A stretch of DNA of 64,000 nt, from contig CM054141.1 of assembly GCA_028751875.1 (NCBI GenBank), positions 63,825,711-63,889,710 of the forward strand, read 5' to 3'. The position numbers were made by a program, and so were the translations under genes. Below are positions 1-10,036 of the stretch, one piece after another (position 1 is the stretch's first letter; the number at the start of each line of letters is the position of its first letter). The DNA comes from Rapana venosa. Lineage: Eukaryota; Mollusca; Gastropoda; Neogastropoda; Muricidae. A model generated the notes under the pieces. That model was not told the origin of the DNA. It saw only the letters and a list, made by a program, of their open reading frames with translations, and did no database searches.

Positions 1-4
1 CATT

Positions 5-90
5 GTCTCTCTGTCTGTCTCTCTTTGACAGTCTGTCCGTCTGCTTGTCTCTATCTGTCCGTCTGCCTGTCTCTGTCTGTCTCTCTGTCT

Positions 91-145
<55 letters not shown>
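5..145 (+). repeat. (CTGT)n then (CT)n microsatellite
   Basis: Tetranucleotide CTGT/CCGT units pass into a pure CT run of about 50 bp (93-145). The tract lies about 125 bp upstream of the acceptor of coding exon 1. Confidence 0.95.
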
Positions 146-149
<4 letters not shown>

Positions 150-269
150 CTTGTCTGTCTTGTCTGTCTGCCTGTTTTGGCCAGGTGACATAACATGTTG
201 ACCATTGTTGACACAGTGCGTGAAGGCTTTAGTACTGAGGAGAGCCTGTGGTGTGTGGTCTGTTTTCAG

Positions 270-360
270 AGCGTAATGAAGGGCGAACAGGCACCCCCCT
301 CCTATACAGAGACCAGCGGCCAGGCTGCCATGGGTGGGAATAGGGACCCCGAGAAGAACG
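270..360 (+). CDS. Coding exon 1 of the TMEM272-like gene
   Basis: The acceptor TTTTCAG ends at 269 and the exon carries 6 nt of leader, then ATG at 276. It encodes residues 1-28, including the first PPSY, and ends in phase 1 before a GTACCG donor. The donor is a weak match to consensus. It is chosen because it alone gives the phase needed by exon 2 and restores the second PPSY motif. Confidence 0.75.
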
Positions 361-478
361 GTACCGGCGTTTTTTTAAAAAAAAATCTTTAAATTTTTTG
401 GGGGTTTGTCCTGGTCCTTTCTTAAATCTGTCTGTCTGTCTGTTTGTTTGTCTATGTATGTATGTTTGTCTGTGTGTA

Positions 479-531
<53 letters not shown>

Positions 532-638
532 CTTCTGTCTGTCTGTATGTCTGTCTGTTTCAGACTGTCTGTCTCTCTGCGTCTCTGCCCGTCTGCCCGT
601 GCGTCTGACTCTGTACTGTGTGTGTGTGTGTGTGTGTG

Positions 639-708
<70 letters not shown>

Positions 709-803
709 AGAGAGACATTGTGACCACATCATAGACATGGTAATAGCGTGGATGTCTCAGGCTGGATCCATCTTCTGTTTGCATTAAAACCCAGTGTTCC
801 TAG

Positions 804-854
<51 letters not shown>

Positions 855-874
855 TATATATATATTATATATAT

Positions 875-930
<56 letters not shown>

Positions 931-1199
931 TGTGTGTGTGTGTGTGTGTGTGTTCATTTTCATACCACTTTAAGTCACGACAGATTTCTCTGCGTGAAAT
1001 TCGGGCTGCTCTCCCCCGGGAGAGCGCGTCGCCACAATAGCGTCGCCACAAGAGCAGCGCCACCCATTATTTTTTTCCTGTATGAAACTGTATTTGTTTG
1101 CCTATCAGAGTGGCTTTTTTCTACATAATTTTGCCAGGGACAACTCTCTTGTTGCCGTGGGTTAATTTGCGTGCGCTAAATACTTGTATGTAACACACG

Positions 1200-1230
<31 letters not shown>

Positions 1231-3458
1231 TAGCACCCAGACCACCACTCATGGGGGAAAGTTTTGGGCCCAAACGGGGATCGAACCACCACTTCTCGCT
1301 TTCTAGGCAGGCGCATTACCTCTAGACCACCGATCCACCGTGTGTGCGCGCGCGTGTATGTATGTGTGCGTGTGTGCTCTGTGTGAGTGAATGTGTATGT
1401 GTGTGTGTGTGCACACAAGCTCGCGTGTGTGTATGTGCGTATACGTGCATGAATGCAGACGTACTTATACACTTACGCTCTGAATATGTGCGCGCGCATA
1501 TGTGTGTGTATGTGTGCGTGCGTCTCGCGTGCGTGTGTATGTGTGCGTGTGAGTATGTATGTATGTGTGCGTGTGAGTATGTATGTATGTGTGTGTGTAC
1601 GCGTTTGCTTGCACGTGTGTGTATGCACTGGCATGGGCTTGCCTGTTGATCTTGTCAGTATGTTCACCACATCACGATAGCTAGCTGTTTTCTGCGTTCG
1701 TTTAGAATCCTGCAGTCTGGCCCCAGCAATAATAATGATTTCTGCACACACTAAGTGCAACAGCTCACACCTTTGGGTATTTACAATACTCAAAGGTGTG
1801 AACTGTTGCACTTAGTGTGTGCAGAAATTCTAATTTTATATCGTTGCACTCTAAAATTTTCTGATTGTACGTGTATACGAATGATGCATGCTGCAACATA
1901 TGTGTTATGATGCTTTTGTGTTCGTTTGGATAGACTACTACTATCTGCCCGCTTGTTCAGGTGTCTGGAATGATTCCAGTCTGTCTGTCCGTGTGTATGT
2001 CTGTCTATTCATGTTTACTGATATGTCTGGAAAGGTCCATCTCTGCTTGTTTGTATGGGTGGCATGTTATAATAATTATGTGTCTGTTTGTTTGAATCAT
2101 TGTTTAGGAATGTGGAACGTAATTTGTTTGTTTGTTTGTTTTGTTTGCATGTGAGTGTTACACATCTGTCAAACCGCTTGTTTATGTGTGCGTGGAGTGA
2201 TTTGTAATGTTTATGTCCACTTTTGTGTGTGTCTGTCTATGGAGTGTTATGCATCTGTATGAGCGTTTGGTTGTGTGTCTGTGAAGCAGTACAGTCTGTG
2301 TGTCTGCTACTTTGTATGTCTATTAATTGTTTTGCAATCGTATCGTCTGTGGAATTCAATGCGTTTGTCTGTCTGCTTGTTTATATGTTTTTGGAGTATT
2401 TTGCATCGGTATGTTCGCTTGCTTGCATGTTTATGGAGCGTTATGCACCTGTATGTTCGCTTGTTTGTCTGCTCGCTTGTTGTGTGGCTATGAAGTATAA
2501 TGCAATATTGTCTGTCCGCTTGTTCGCCTATGTATGATTATCTTTGTTGTTATCTGTGCCCATCTACTTGCAAGTGCCTGCATAGAACAAAATGCCTCGT
2601 GTCCATAAACCAAAACACGCCTGCCCATCTCACAAAACACAAGACAACAAGAAACACAAGACACTGAAAACGAAAAACCAAATCTTTCCTCCAATGCTTT
2701 ACTATCTATCATAAGAACGCAAGTTACAGGAGCTATGCGTGTTGGACAGTCATATATTCCAGGGTGTGCCATGAATGTTTAATGGTCTTCATCTGTCCCT
2801 CCTCGCCAGTTCCCCCCAGCTACGATTCCTTGTTTGGCAAAGCCAAGGCTCTGAAGGCAGAGTCCAGCGGCAATGTCGACTTTTTCAAGAAACTCATCGC
2901 CGTGTTTGCTGGAAGCAGTGAGTAATGTTATGAGTCTTTTTGTTTGGGAGAAAAATGTATTTGTGTGTTGTGTTGTGTTGTTGTTGATGGGTTGTGGAGT
3001 GTGTGTGTATATGTGTGTGTGTGTGTGTTGTGTGTTGTGTTATGTGTATGCGTTTGTGCGTTTGTGTGTGTGTGTGTGCGTGCGAGCGCGCGCGCGCGTG
3101 CGTGCGTTCAAGCGTGTGTACGTGGGTGTAATCTTTGTTTTCGTACACCAGGACACAAGGGGGAAAACTACACTGAATACACAACATTTTGTACGAGTTA
3201 CTTCCCTTGCATCAAACCTCACGACAAAAACACCTAGCTTTTGGTCACCTGCAGAGACATCTTGGGAAAGCGACCAACGCTGACTTTTTGTCAATAGTCC
3301 ACATTTTGTACGAGCTATTATTTTACCGTGACAAATTAATATCTTAAGAAAATAATATAAATATGTATTTCAAGAAGACACAGGAACAGCAACAATGACA
3401 CACATACTCCCACACCCACACAAGCACGCACGCACGCACACACACTCATGTCCGGCCC

Positions 3459-3517
<59 letters not shown>

Positions 3518-3649
3518 GCCCGCGCGCGATCGCATTACAAGTGACAAAACACAAACTTTCAGTCACAACAAACATCTGCTTTCTGTCTCCCTTCGTCTAA
3601 TATCACTGATAGTGAAAAGCTGTAAGATTTAAAGAAGGAACGAAGAACG

Positions 3650-3681
<32 letters not shown>

Positions 3682-4311
3682 ACACACACAACACACACAC
3701 AACACACACATAGGGAGACACCCCCTACGCATAATGACTGACTCTAACAATAAGTCTGTCTATCTCATCCCAACTACCCAGCGGGAACGTAGTATTCACT
3801 TGTGAAGTATGTTTCTTATGTCAAATTTTACATTTTGCTTTACTGTTAACTATTACAGATAAGAAAATTTTAGTCATAGCTTAAAAATCATCATCATAAT
3901 CATAATAATAATATTAATATTTATCATCATCATCATCATCATCATCAATTTAGTCGGGTGTACAATTTTCTTGTGGCAATTCCTCTTGAAATGATCTATC
4001 TATCTATCTGTCTATCGATTTATTCGATCTATCTATGGATACAAGTTGCAGATAGGAGCTGAAAATGCCTTTCTAGAGAAATGTATTTTATGTCAAATGC
4101 GCACTTCTTCCACTGATAAAATCAGATCTTAGAGAAGCAGTCAGCCCTAACATTGCTGAAAACATCATAATAACCAGACTTATTTTCGTGTTTTTTCCCC
4201 AGTCGGGTGTACCATTTTCCTGGGTATAACGTTGGCACTTCCCATTGCAATGATCATCATCGGTAAGCAGTGCCTGTCTGTCTGTCTGTCTGTCGTCTGT
4301 CTATCTATCTG

Positions 4312-4382
<71 letters not shown>

Positions 4383-4395
4383 CTCTCTCTCTCTC

Positions 4396-4428
<33 letters not shown>

Positions 4429-4620
4429 TTCTCTCTGTGACTCTCTGTCTGTCTGTCTATCTGTCTGTCTCCAAATGATTATAACCGATGTATCTTCATC
4501 TCTTTCTTTAAATAATAGGTTGAACTTTTGTTGTTGTTGAAGTTGGGGTTTTTAGTTTGTTTTTGTGTGTGTGTATTTTGTTGATAGTCCCTAATCAGGG
4601 CAAGGGCTAAATGTAGTAGT

Positions 4621-4666
<46 letters not shown>

Positions 4667-6048
4667 GAAGCAGAAGCAGCAGCAGCAGTGGATAAAGGTA
4701 ACACGCCTGCCTTGAAAGTGAGAAGCGGGTTTGATTCCCGTTTGAGCCAAAATTCCCCCCCCCCCCCCCCCCCTAATAGGCCTTGAGTGGTGGTGGTGGT
4801 GGTGGTGGTGGTGGAGGTGTTCAGTCTTGCGGAGGAGATTGTAAACCAAAGTCCTGTGTGCCACACGCATTCATTGCAGGTAAAATTACAACCCATGGCA
4901 ACAACAGAGGCGTTTCTTTCAAAATCATGTAGGAAAAAGCCACTCCTACAAAAAACAAGTACAAATTCAAACAGGTAAAAACGGTAATAAGTGGCGCTGC
5001 TCTTGTGGCGACACGCTTCCCCCCAAGGAGAGCAGCCCGAAATTTCAAGCAGAGAAAGAAATCTGCCATGATTGAAAGTGGTATACATTAGTAGGTGTTG
5101 TCCTTGTTGTTGTTGCTATCATCGTCGTCGTTCTACATTTAATCCTCATTCTCCATCCTCACCACCCCCAACATGATAACTGAATCAACCACCACTCACA
5201 CACCATCCCCATCCCCTCCATCTCCACTACCATCCTTCCCCATCACCCACCACCACCCACCACCCACCAAACCACCATCACAAATAAATCAACCACCATT
5301 AATACACCCCCACCCCCTCCTCCCCCACCATCCTTCCCCAATTATTCACCGTCACCCACCTACCTACCTACCTATCTATCCACCAACCTGCCCAACCCAT
5401 ACATATACAAACCCACTCCTACCTACATTATCTACCAACCTACCAATCCACCTACCTACCTACCAACCACCAACCCACCTACCTACCAACCCACCCACCT
5501 ACCTACCAATCAAACCACCAACCTACCAATCCACCTACCTACCTACCAACCCACTTCCTACTTACCAACCCTTCCTCCTACCCACATACCTACCAACCTA
5601 CCTACCTACCAATCAACCCACCAACCTACCAATCCACCTACCTACCTACCTACCTACCTACCAACCCACTTCCTACTTACCAACCCACCCGCCTACCCAC
5701 ATACCTACCAACCCACTTCCTACTTACCTACCCACACACCCCACTCACCCTCCTGTTCCTACATTGTCCAGGCGCCAAATACCTGGACGATTGCCCCGAG
5801 GAACGCCTGATCCCGGTGTGGCTGGTGGTGTCGGGGGTGGTGGGTCTCCTGCGGAACATCATGGCCCTGGGCTGCCGGGTGGGCAAGAAGAAGGAGGGGG
5901 AGCAGGGGGCGGAAGGGGAGGAAGGGGAGAAGAGCTGCAAAGACAAGCTGATGGGTGCCTTCGACTCCCTGCTCGGCACCTTCGCTTTCGCGTGGTTCAT
6001 CGCTGGTGAGATTTTCAAAGAGTTTTTTTTGGTGTTGCATTTTTAAAA

Positions 6049-6124
<76 letters not shown>

Positions 6125-6453
6125 CTCTCTCTCTCAAGGGTTATTTCCCCTTGTTTCTACTGTGAGACTGTAATAAGTGTTGGGTTATTATTAAGATGTA
6201 TCCCTACGGGTGGGGACTGGATATTCGCACACGTGGCCTCGGTTTATAGGCCCATCCGAATGATTTTTGAGTTTCAGTTCGATTTTTTCCATCATACTGG
6301 GAAACTTAAGGAAAAAATTCTGGAAATGATCTCCTTCTCTCCTCTCCTCAATCACGTGGGGGGTGGGTGGTGGTGGTGTATGAATTTATATGATAATACT
6401 AGAATAAGCAGAGTTGTGTATGTATGTGTACACACACACACACACACACACAC

Positions 6454-6547
<94 letters not shown>

Positions 6548-7036
6548 AATGTGTGTGTGCGTGCGTCCGTGTGCGTGCGCCTGCATGTGCTCGCGAGCTT
6601 GTGTGTGTGTGTAGTTGTGTGAGTGTGTGCAGTGCAGCTGCTGTTGTTGATAAGGCGTGTGTGTAGAGCTTTCTTGGTTTGTGTAGATAGCAGTTGTGTC
6701 TCCATGACTGTTTTTGGGAAGGACAAGCGCTTCCTGTTTATTAAATGGTGGATTGCATGTAAAAGGACGAGAATTATGCCTTTTATAATTGATTATTCAC
6801 AAACAATCCATGAATGACAAATGATATATTATTCAGATGAATGAAAAGCTACAGTGTTAACACAAGGATGATTCAAACTAAAGAGATTTTCATTTATTTC
6901 GGAGCAGAAAACTGGGAACAAGTCCAATGCAAAATAACCAGCCAATTATCCAACCAACCAACCAACCAACCAACAAGCCAGCCAGCCAGTTACCCACCCA
7001 GTCCACCCAGTCATTCACATATCCCAAAACACAACC

Positions 7037-7076
<40 letters not shown>

Positions 7077-7133
7077 TAAAATATATATAGATATATATAA
7101 TTGATTAATTAAATATATACGTATGTATGTAAG

Positions 7134-7179
<46 letters not shown>

Positions 7180-7676
7180 TGTGTTTGGTGGTTGATCGTT
7201 TAGAGAATACCGGATAAACAAGAAAGCATGCTGAATTATTTATTCAACTGAATAATGAAACATCATGTTTGACATTCTGACAGACAAGCTGCATTTCATA
7301 ATTAATTTATTTACCAAACTCGAATACCGAAACATATACATACACAACGGAACTTCATGTTAACGTATGAACACAACCTTACATGTCCATGACTCGTTCA
7401 TCAAGTTGACAGTAATGAAAAACGATAGCGTGAACCACCACTACCACCCCCATTACCGCCATAACTTGTGCAGGCAACGTGTGGGTGTACCGATCCAAGG
7501 GCGACATCAGCTCCGACTCCACGGCTGTCAACTACTGCCACCCCACTGTCTACTGGTTCTCCTTCTGGGTGATCACCGGCTCCTACATCCTCATCGGCTG
7601 TGTCTGCTTCTGCTGCTGCTTCTGCTGCATCTGCCTCATCTGCTGTATGGGAAAGAAGGGCAGTGATGACCAGTAG
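276..7676 (+). CDS. TMEM272-like four-pass membrane protein, five coding exons
   Basis: Joining 276-360, 2810-2917, 4203-4262, 5772-6005 and 7474-7676 gives 690 nt, a 229-residue protein plus stop TAG. All four introns are GT-AG and all are phase 1. Residues 7-10 and 30-33 are PPSY motifs of the PPxY type that binds WW domains. Four hydrophobic segments lie at about 65-85, 97-117, 150-167 and 188-220, with a DDCPEE motif at 90-95 just after the first. A charged Lys/Glu/Gly loop (about 121-145) lies between segments 2 and 3. Ten of residues 205-220 are cysteine, which suggests palmitoylation or metal contact (inference). The second PPSY with the following SLFGK, the DDC motif and the YCHP..YWF block before the last segment match my knowledge of the TMEM272-like family, whose biochemical role is unknown to me. 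The start ATG lies 6 nt inside an exon whose acceptor is at 267-269, so 5' UTR is expected in an upstream exon. Family call is confident; function is not. Confidence 0.87.
481..708 (+). repeat. (TC)n, CTGT units, (TG)n and (GA)n compound microsatellite in intron 1
   Basis: A TC run (481-532) is followed by CTGT units, then TG (about 618-673), then GA (about 675-707). The TC and GA arms are complementary to each other. Confidence 0.93.
806..952 (+). repeat. (TA)n(GA)n(TG)n compound microsatellite
   Basis: An imperfect TA run to about 875 is followed by GA to 928 and TG to 952. It directly abuts the tail of a minus-strand SINE, as expected if the SINE tail seeded it. Confidence 0.93.
955..1336 (-). 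mobile_element. tRNA-headed SINE, family A, full-length copy in intron 1
   Basis: Read on the minus strand, the element starts at 1336 with a tRNA-like head. A TGGTCTAGAGG stretch occupies the A-box region, and the B box GGTTCGATCC is at 1278-1287. The body includes a GGGACCTCGG...CATCCAAAAG stretch and a distal domain containing GGTGGCGCTGCTCTTGTGGC and GAGAGCAGCCCGAA. The same domains occur at 4689-5088 and 34760-35140 on the plus strand, and in a split minus copy at 33655-34455. tRNA-derived SINEs with a conserved central domain are well known in molluscs; I have not matched this to a named family. Confidence 0.8.
1738..1828. repeat. Near-perfect inverted repeat (44 bp arms, 3 nt loop)
   Basis: Arm 1738-1781 and arm 1785-1828 are reverse complements except at two positions, one of which would be a G-U pair in RNA. 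The central 3 nt form the loop. It lies in intron 1, so the pre-mRNA could form a stable hairpin. It may be a fold-back element or MITE relic. Confidence 0.9.
1880..2540 (+). repeat. Degenerate minisatellite, TGTTTGTCTG-rich, in intron 1
   Basis: Diverged units of about 42-57 bp recur. Landmarks of the type GGAGYGTTATGCANCTGTATG are seen near 2237, 2351, 2393, 2435 and 2492. No coding signal. Confidence 0.6.
2810..2917 (+). CDS. Coding exon 2 of the TMEM272-like gene
   Basis: Of two possible acceptors (CAG at 2807-2809 and at 2817-2819) the first is preferred. It keeps exon phase 1 and completes V-PPSY-DSLFGK, the conserved family block. The exon encodes residues 29-64, a cytoplasmic helix-like stretch rich in Lys and Ala, and ends at a strong GTGAGT donor. 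Confidence 0.85.
3000..3115 (+). repeat. (TG)n/(CG)n microsatellite in intron 2
   Basis: GT-rich tract ending in a CGCGCG stretch, about 80 bp after the exon 2 donor. Confidence 0.85.
3400..3712 (+). repeat. Two (CA)n tracts in intron 2
   Basis: A pure CA run lies at about 3461-3515 and a second interrupted run at about 3650-3710. Confidence 0.93.
3920..4030 (+). repeat. (ATC)n and (CTAT)n short tracts in intron 2
   Basis: ATC repeats near 3922-3946 are followed by CTAT units near 3993-4036. The motif TCGGGTGTACA-ATTTTC at 3953-3970 resembles the start of exon 3 (TCGGGTGTACCATTTTC at 4203), see findings. Confidence 0.8.
4203..4262 (+). CDS. Coding exon 3 of the TMEM272-like gene
   Basis: A 60 nt exon after a T-rich tract and AG at 4201-4202, ending at GTAAGC. 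It encodes the core of the first membrane segment (residues 65-84, Ile/Leu/Thr/Gly rich). It is too short to be found as an open frame alone and is supported by phase, splice sites and family fit. Confidence 0.85.
4270..4470 (+). repeat. (CTGT)n(CTAT)n(CT)n compound microsatellite in intron 3
   Basis: About 25 CTAT units (4300-4380) are flanked by CTGT units and a CT run. It begins only about 5 nt after the exon 3 donor. Confidence 0.95.
4617..4688 (+). repeat. (AGC)n microsatellite
   Basis: About 24 AGC units with a few interruptions, immediately upstream of the SINE head. Confidence 0.93.
4689..5088 (+). mobile_element. tRNA-headed SINE, family A, in intron 3
   Basis: The plus-strand head GTGGATAAAGGTAAC is followed by the B box GGGTTTGATTCCCG (4728-4740). 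A poly-C stretch and a (GGT)n expansion follow. The family A distal domain (GTGGCGCTGCTCTTGTGGCG at 4992-5011, then GAGAGCAGCCCGAA) ends near AAAGTGGTATACATTAG. Confidence 0.82.
5173..5760 (+). repeat. (CCAY)n and (ACCT)n/(CCAA)n pyrimidine-rich tetranucleotide array upstream of exon 4
   Basis: CAC/CCA-rich sequence grades into ACCT and CCAA units (5340-5750), ending about 10 bp before the exon 4 acceptor. The long Pro/Thr/Leu open frame through it is a product of repeat composition, not a protein. Confidence 0.9.
5772..6005 (+). CDS. Coding exon 4 of the TMEM272-like gene
   Basis: The exon runs from the acceptor TCCAG ending at 5771 to a GTGAG donor at 6006. It encodes residues 86-162: the DDCPEE motif, membrane segment 2, the charged cytoplasmic loop and most of segment 3. 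Third codon positions are strongly G/C, unlike the flanking intron, which is a polypyrimidine CCTA/CCAA repeat. Confidence 0.9.
6049..6137 (+). repeat. (CT)n microsatellite in intron 4
   Basis: About 85 bp of CT with two small interruptions, 43 bp after the exon 4 donor. Confidence 0.95.
6179..6260 (+). repeat. Short dispersed-repeat fragment in intron 4
   Basis: GGGTTATTATTAAGATGTA and the following GGGGACTGGAT also occur at 18254-18296. There they lie just before a (TTGTCA)-type LINE/SINE tail. From 6228 the sequence turns into a GTGGCCTCGGTTTATAGG stretch resembling the SINE body. Confidence 0.6.
6429..6548 (+). repeat. (CA)n(TA)n(TG)n self-complementary microsatellite
   Basis: About 80 bp of CA, 20 bp of TA and 20 bp of TG in that order. 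The CA and TG arms can pair, so the tract is an imperfect palindrome. Confidence 0.93.
7041..7178 (+). repeat. (TA)n and (TG)n microsatellite in intron 4
   Basis: AT-rich TA runs (7041-7146) are followed by TG (7147-7178), about 300 bp before exon 5. Confidence 0.92.
7474..7676 (+). CDS. Terminal coding exon 5 of the TMEM272-like gene
   Basis: The acceptor GTGCAG ends at 7473. The exon encodes the end of segment 3, an extracellular loop with the YCHP block, the last membrane segment and a short GKKGSDDQ tail, then TAG at 7674-7676 followed at once by a second TAG. The cysteine-dense stretch is encoded by a TGC/TTC-rich run that itself resembles a trinucleotide repeat. Confidence 0.92.
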
Positions 7677-9130
7677 TAGGTGCTGGCCAGTTCGGGAGAA
7701 GAGAGACTGCAGGAAAAAGGTGGAGAGAGAAGAGACTAGATGAAAACAGGAGATCCTCAGCCCTTCTTCTAGCAAGCGCTTTGGTTTCGCAGTTTTTTCG
7801 TGAGGCCAGGGATTTTGCTAGAAGGGGCTTCAAAGGTTTAAACCTTGAATGACTGGCGACTGTGTGCAGTGGGTAAGCACATGCAATCGTACGAACTGTC
7901 AGCTTTGATCTGGACTTTAAGGACACTGTTTTAATTGCAGAATTTTTTTAAAATTGAGTTTTGTTTCGTGATGTTGCAGCAGAACTTTATTTTAAAAATT
8001 TCTTAGAGGATGTACCATAATTATTTTTATATTTTATGATCAGAAAATTGAATTGAAGAACTCGTAAGTGACTCATATTTTCATTGGAAAGATCTTAGCT
8101 TTCAATCTCTGATTACTATCAGTGTTAAAACCGTCAGTAGTTAGACTTAATTCTTTCTTTGGTGTGGTGTTAGTTAGAACTGATTTGGATCACGTGGCCG
8201 TCTGGCCGTTAACAGCAAGACTGATGGAGTGACTGGTTACTTCTGAAAGTTTCTATTTACTTTTCTAGTCAGGAAAGTAAATATTTCGTTACGAACCCTT
8301 CAGGCTGTCGTTCGTGTTCCTAACATCAGAAGTAGCAATCACTTGGAAACCACGAAACTGGAGATGAGCAGTATTGTCTTTTCCACAGGGAACTCATCAA
8401 TCAACAGAAAAATACATTCCATTTGATACTTTTGCCATTTTCACACTGAAGAGTATCAGAGTCTCCAATTTTGTCTCGAAGTTTGCCAGAAATATTTGCT
8501 GTTTCGAACACAGCAAAAGATGCAGACCTCTGAATTGTTTTAAAAATATCATTCTTTTGTATCGGGGATTATCTGTACATAATTGTTCTGAAAACCGTGT
8601 TTTCTTTTTACAGAACTTTCCATACATTTATATTCTTGTACTGTCCACGAGAGAAGACATGACAAGTTTCTGAAGGAGATTGTTGAGTGCAGTTCCAGTT
8701 TTCAGTTTTTAAAACTTTTATGTTTAAAATTGCTGTTAAAGAAAGAATGCCAAGAAAGAGCCCTATTTCAGGAGTGATGTTCAGATGTTCACTATCTTTG
8801 AGGATAGCATAATAACCAAGATGATGAAACGGTGGCATTTAATCAAATCAGAAAATCACTTTGCTTTTATCATGGAGCAGCTCAACCGAACAAATAAGTT
8901 CAAACGCATAATATATTGTCATTTTTAAACAGCTTTCAAAGAATGTCAGGAATGTCTGTTTCTGCAAAGCTCTTTCATTTCTGAAGAATGTCTCTATTCT
9001 TTTCTGTTCAGTTTGATGTGACAGATTCATTTTGTGATGCGTTTTTATTTGATGCGTTTTTATGATGTAATTATGTGAACAACATTTTTTTAATAGCAAA
9101 AAAGGAGAAAATCTTCGTCTGTTATCATCT
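7677..9130 (+). other. 3' flank of the TMEM272-like gene, probable 3' UTR at its start
   Basis: No coding sequence is convincing here; the open frames are short and lack family features. I find no canonical AATAAA, so the 3' end of the transcript cannot be placed. The stretch is moderately AT-rich and free of simple repeats until the (TG)n tract. Confidence 0.4.
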
Positions 9131-9134
9131 TTAT

Positions 9135-9135
<1 letters not shown>

Positions 9136-9179
<44 letters not shown>

Positions 9180-9196
9180 GTGTGTGTGTGTGTGTG

Positions 9197-9230
<34 letters not shown>
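9136..9230 (+). repeat. (TG)n microsatellite
   Basis: About 95 bp of TG with two TTG interruptions. Confidence 0.95.
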
Positions 9231-9231
<1 letters not shown>

Positions 9232-9487
9232 CGTGCGATAAAACTTTAGTGTGCTTGTATGCATTTGTTGAATGATTTGTGGGCATGTGTGCATGCATGT
9301 ATGGATGCCTGCATGCTTGAATGTACTAGCGTGCATGCCAACTACATCATTGTCTCTGCTCTTGATTCCGTTTTACGAAATAGAGAAGCAATAATGATGA
9401 TGAGGGGGACATTCTTTCTTTGCAAGGGTGACAGAGAAAAGTCATTATTTTTTTCAAAAGCTACCTTTGTCTTAAATGAAAATACTC

Positions 9488-9635
9488 GCACACACGCACT
9501 CGCGCACGCACAGACACACAGACACATAGACACACACACACACACACGCGCGCGCGCACACACACGCATGCACGCACGCACGCACGCACGCATGCACGCA
9601 CGCATGTACGTACGCACGCACAAACACTCATACAA
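9488..9635 (+). repeat. (CA)n/(CG)n/(GCAC)n microsatellite
   Basis: CA, CGCG and GCAC/GCAT tetranucleotide units. It faces the (TG)n tract at 9136-9230 in inverse complement. Confidence 0.93.
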
Positions 9636-10036
9636 GGAAAGAGAGAGAACTGTAGTTATAAAACATACCTGCAGAAAAAACGGTTACTCTTTCTTATGGC
9701 AGAAAACCGGAGTATCTATTTGCTTTTAGTTTTTCTACCCCCTCCTCCTCCCGTTTATTATAAACACTAAAAGATGGCGCCATGATACCCCGAACAGAGG
9801 GATGAAGGGGTGGATATTGTCAGTCGAGGGGTTTGACCTGTCAACAATTCGTCAGTTAGACCGACCAGTACTATTTTGCTTTTGCTGCTGCATTTTCTGT
9901 CACGTGTCTGCTCTGTTCTGTTGTTCCCATACCACTCATTGCAAACTCACCAAACCCAGGCTTGGCACGTCATCTCTTGTGAGCCAGGAGACAACAGGGC
10001 ACTTATTAACGCTACAGAGGTGGGGGGGGGGGGGGG

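Noticed and set aside
229..787. Long frames over (CT)n, (TG)n and (GA)n in intron 1
   Set aside because: Dinucleotide repeats keep frames open; no family features and the true exon 1 is in the same place in another frame.
1270..1336. tRNA gene (minus strand)
   Set aside because: A and B boxes are present but the cloverleaf does not close and the sequence continues into the SINE body shared with other copies.
1738..1828. miRNA precursor
   Set aside because: The 3 nt loop and nearly perfect 44 bp stem are not typical of a Drosha/Dicer substrate; small-RNA data would be needed.
2820..2917. Alternative exon 2 acceptor at 2817-2819
   Set aside because: It breaks the phase with exon 1 and removes the conserved PPSY motif; the acceptor ending at 2809 keeps both.
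5173..6009. 278-codon plus-strand frame
   Set aside because: It runs through the CCTA/CCAA intronic repeat and then crosses exon 4 in the wrong frame.
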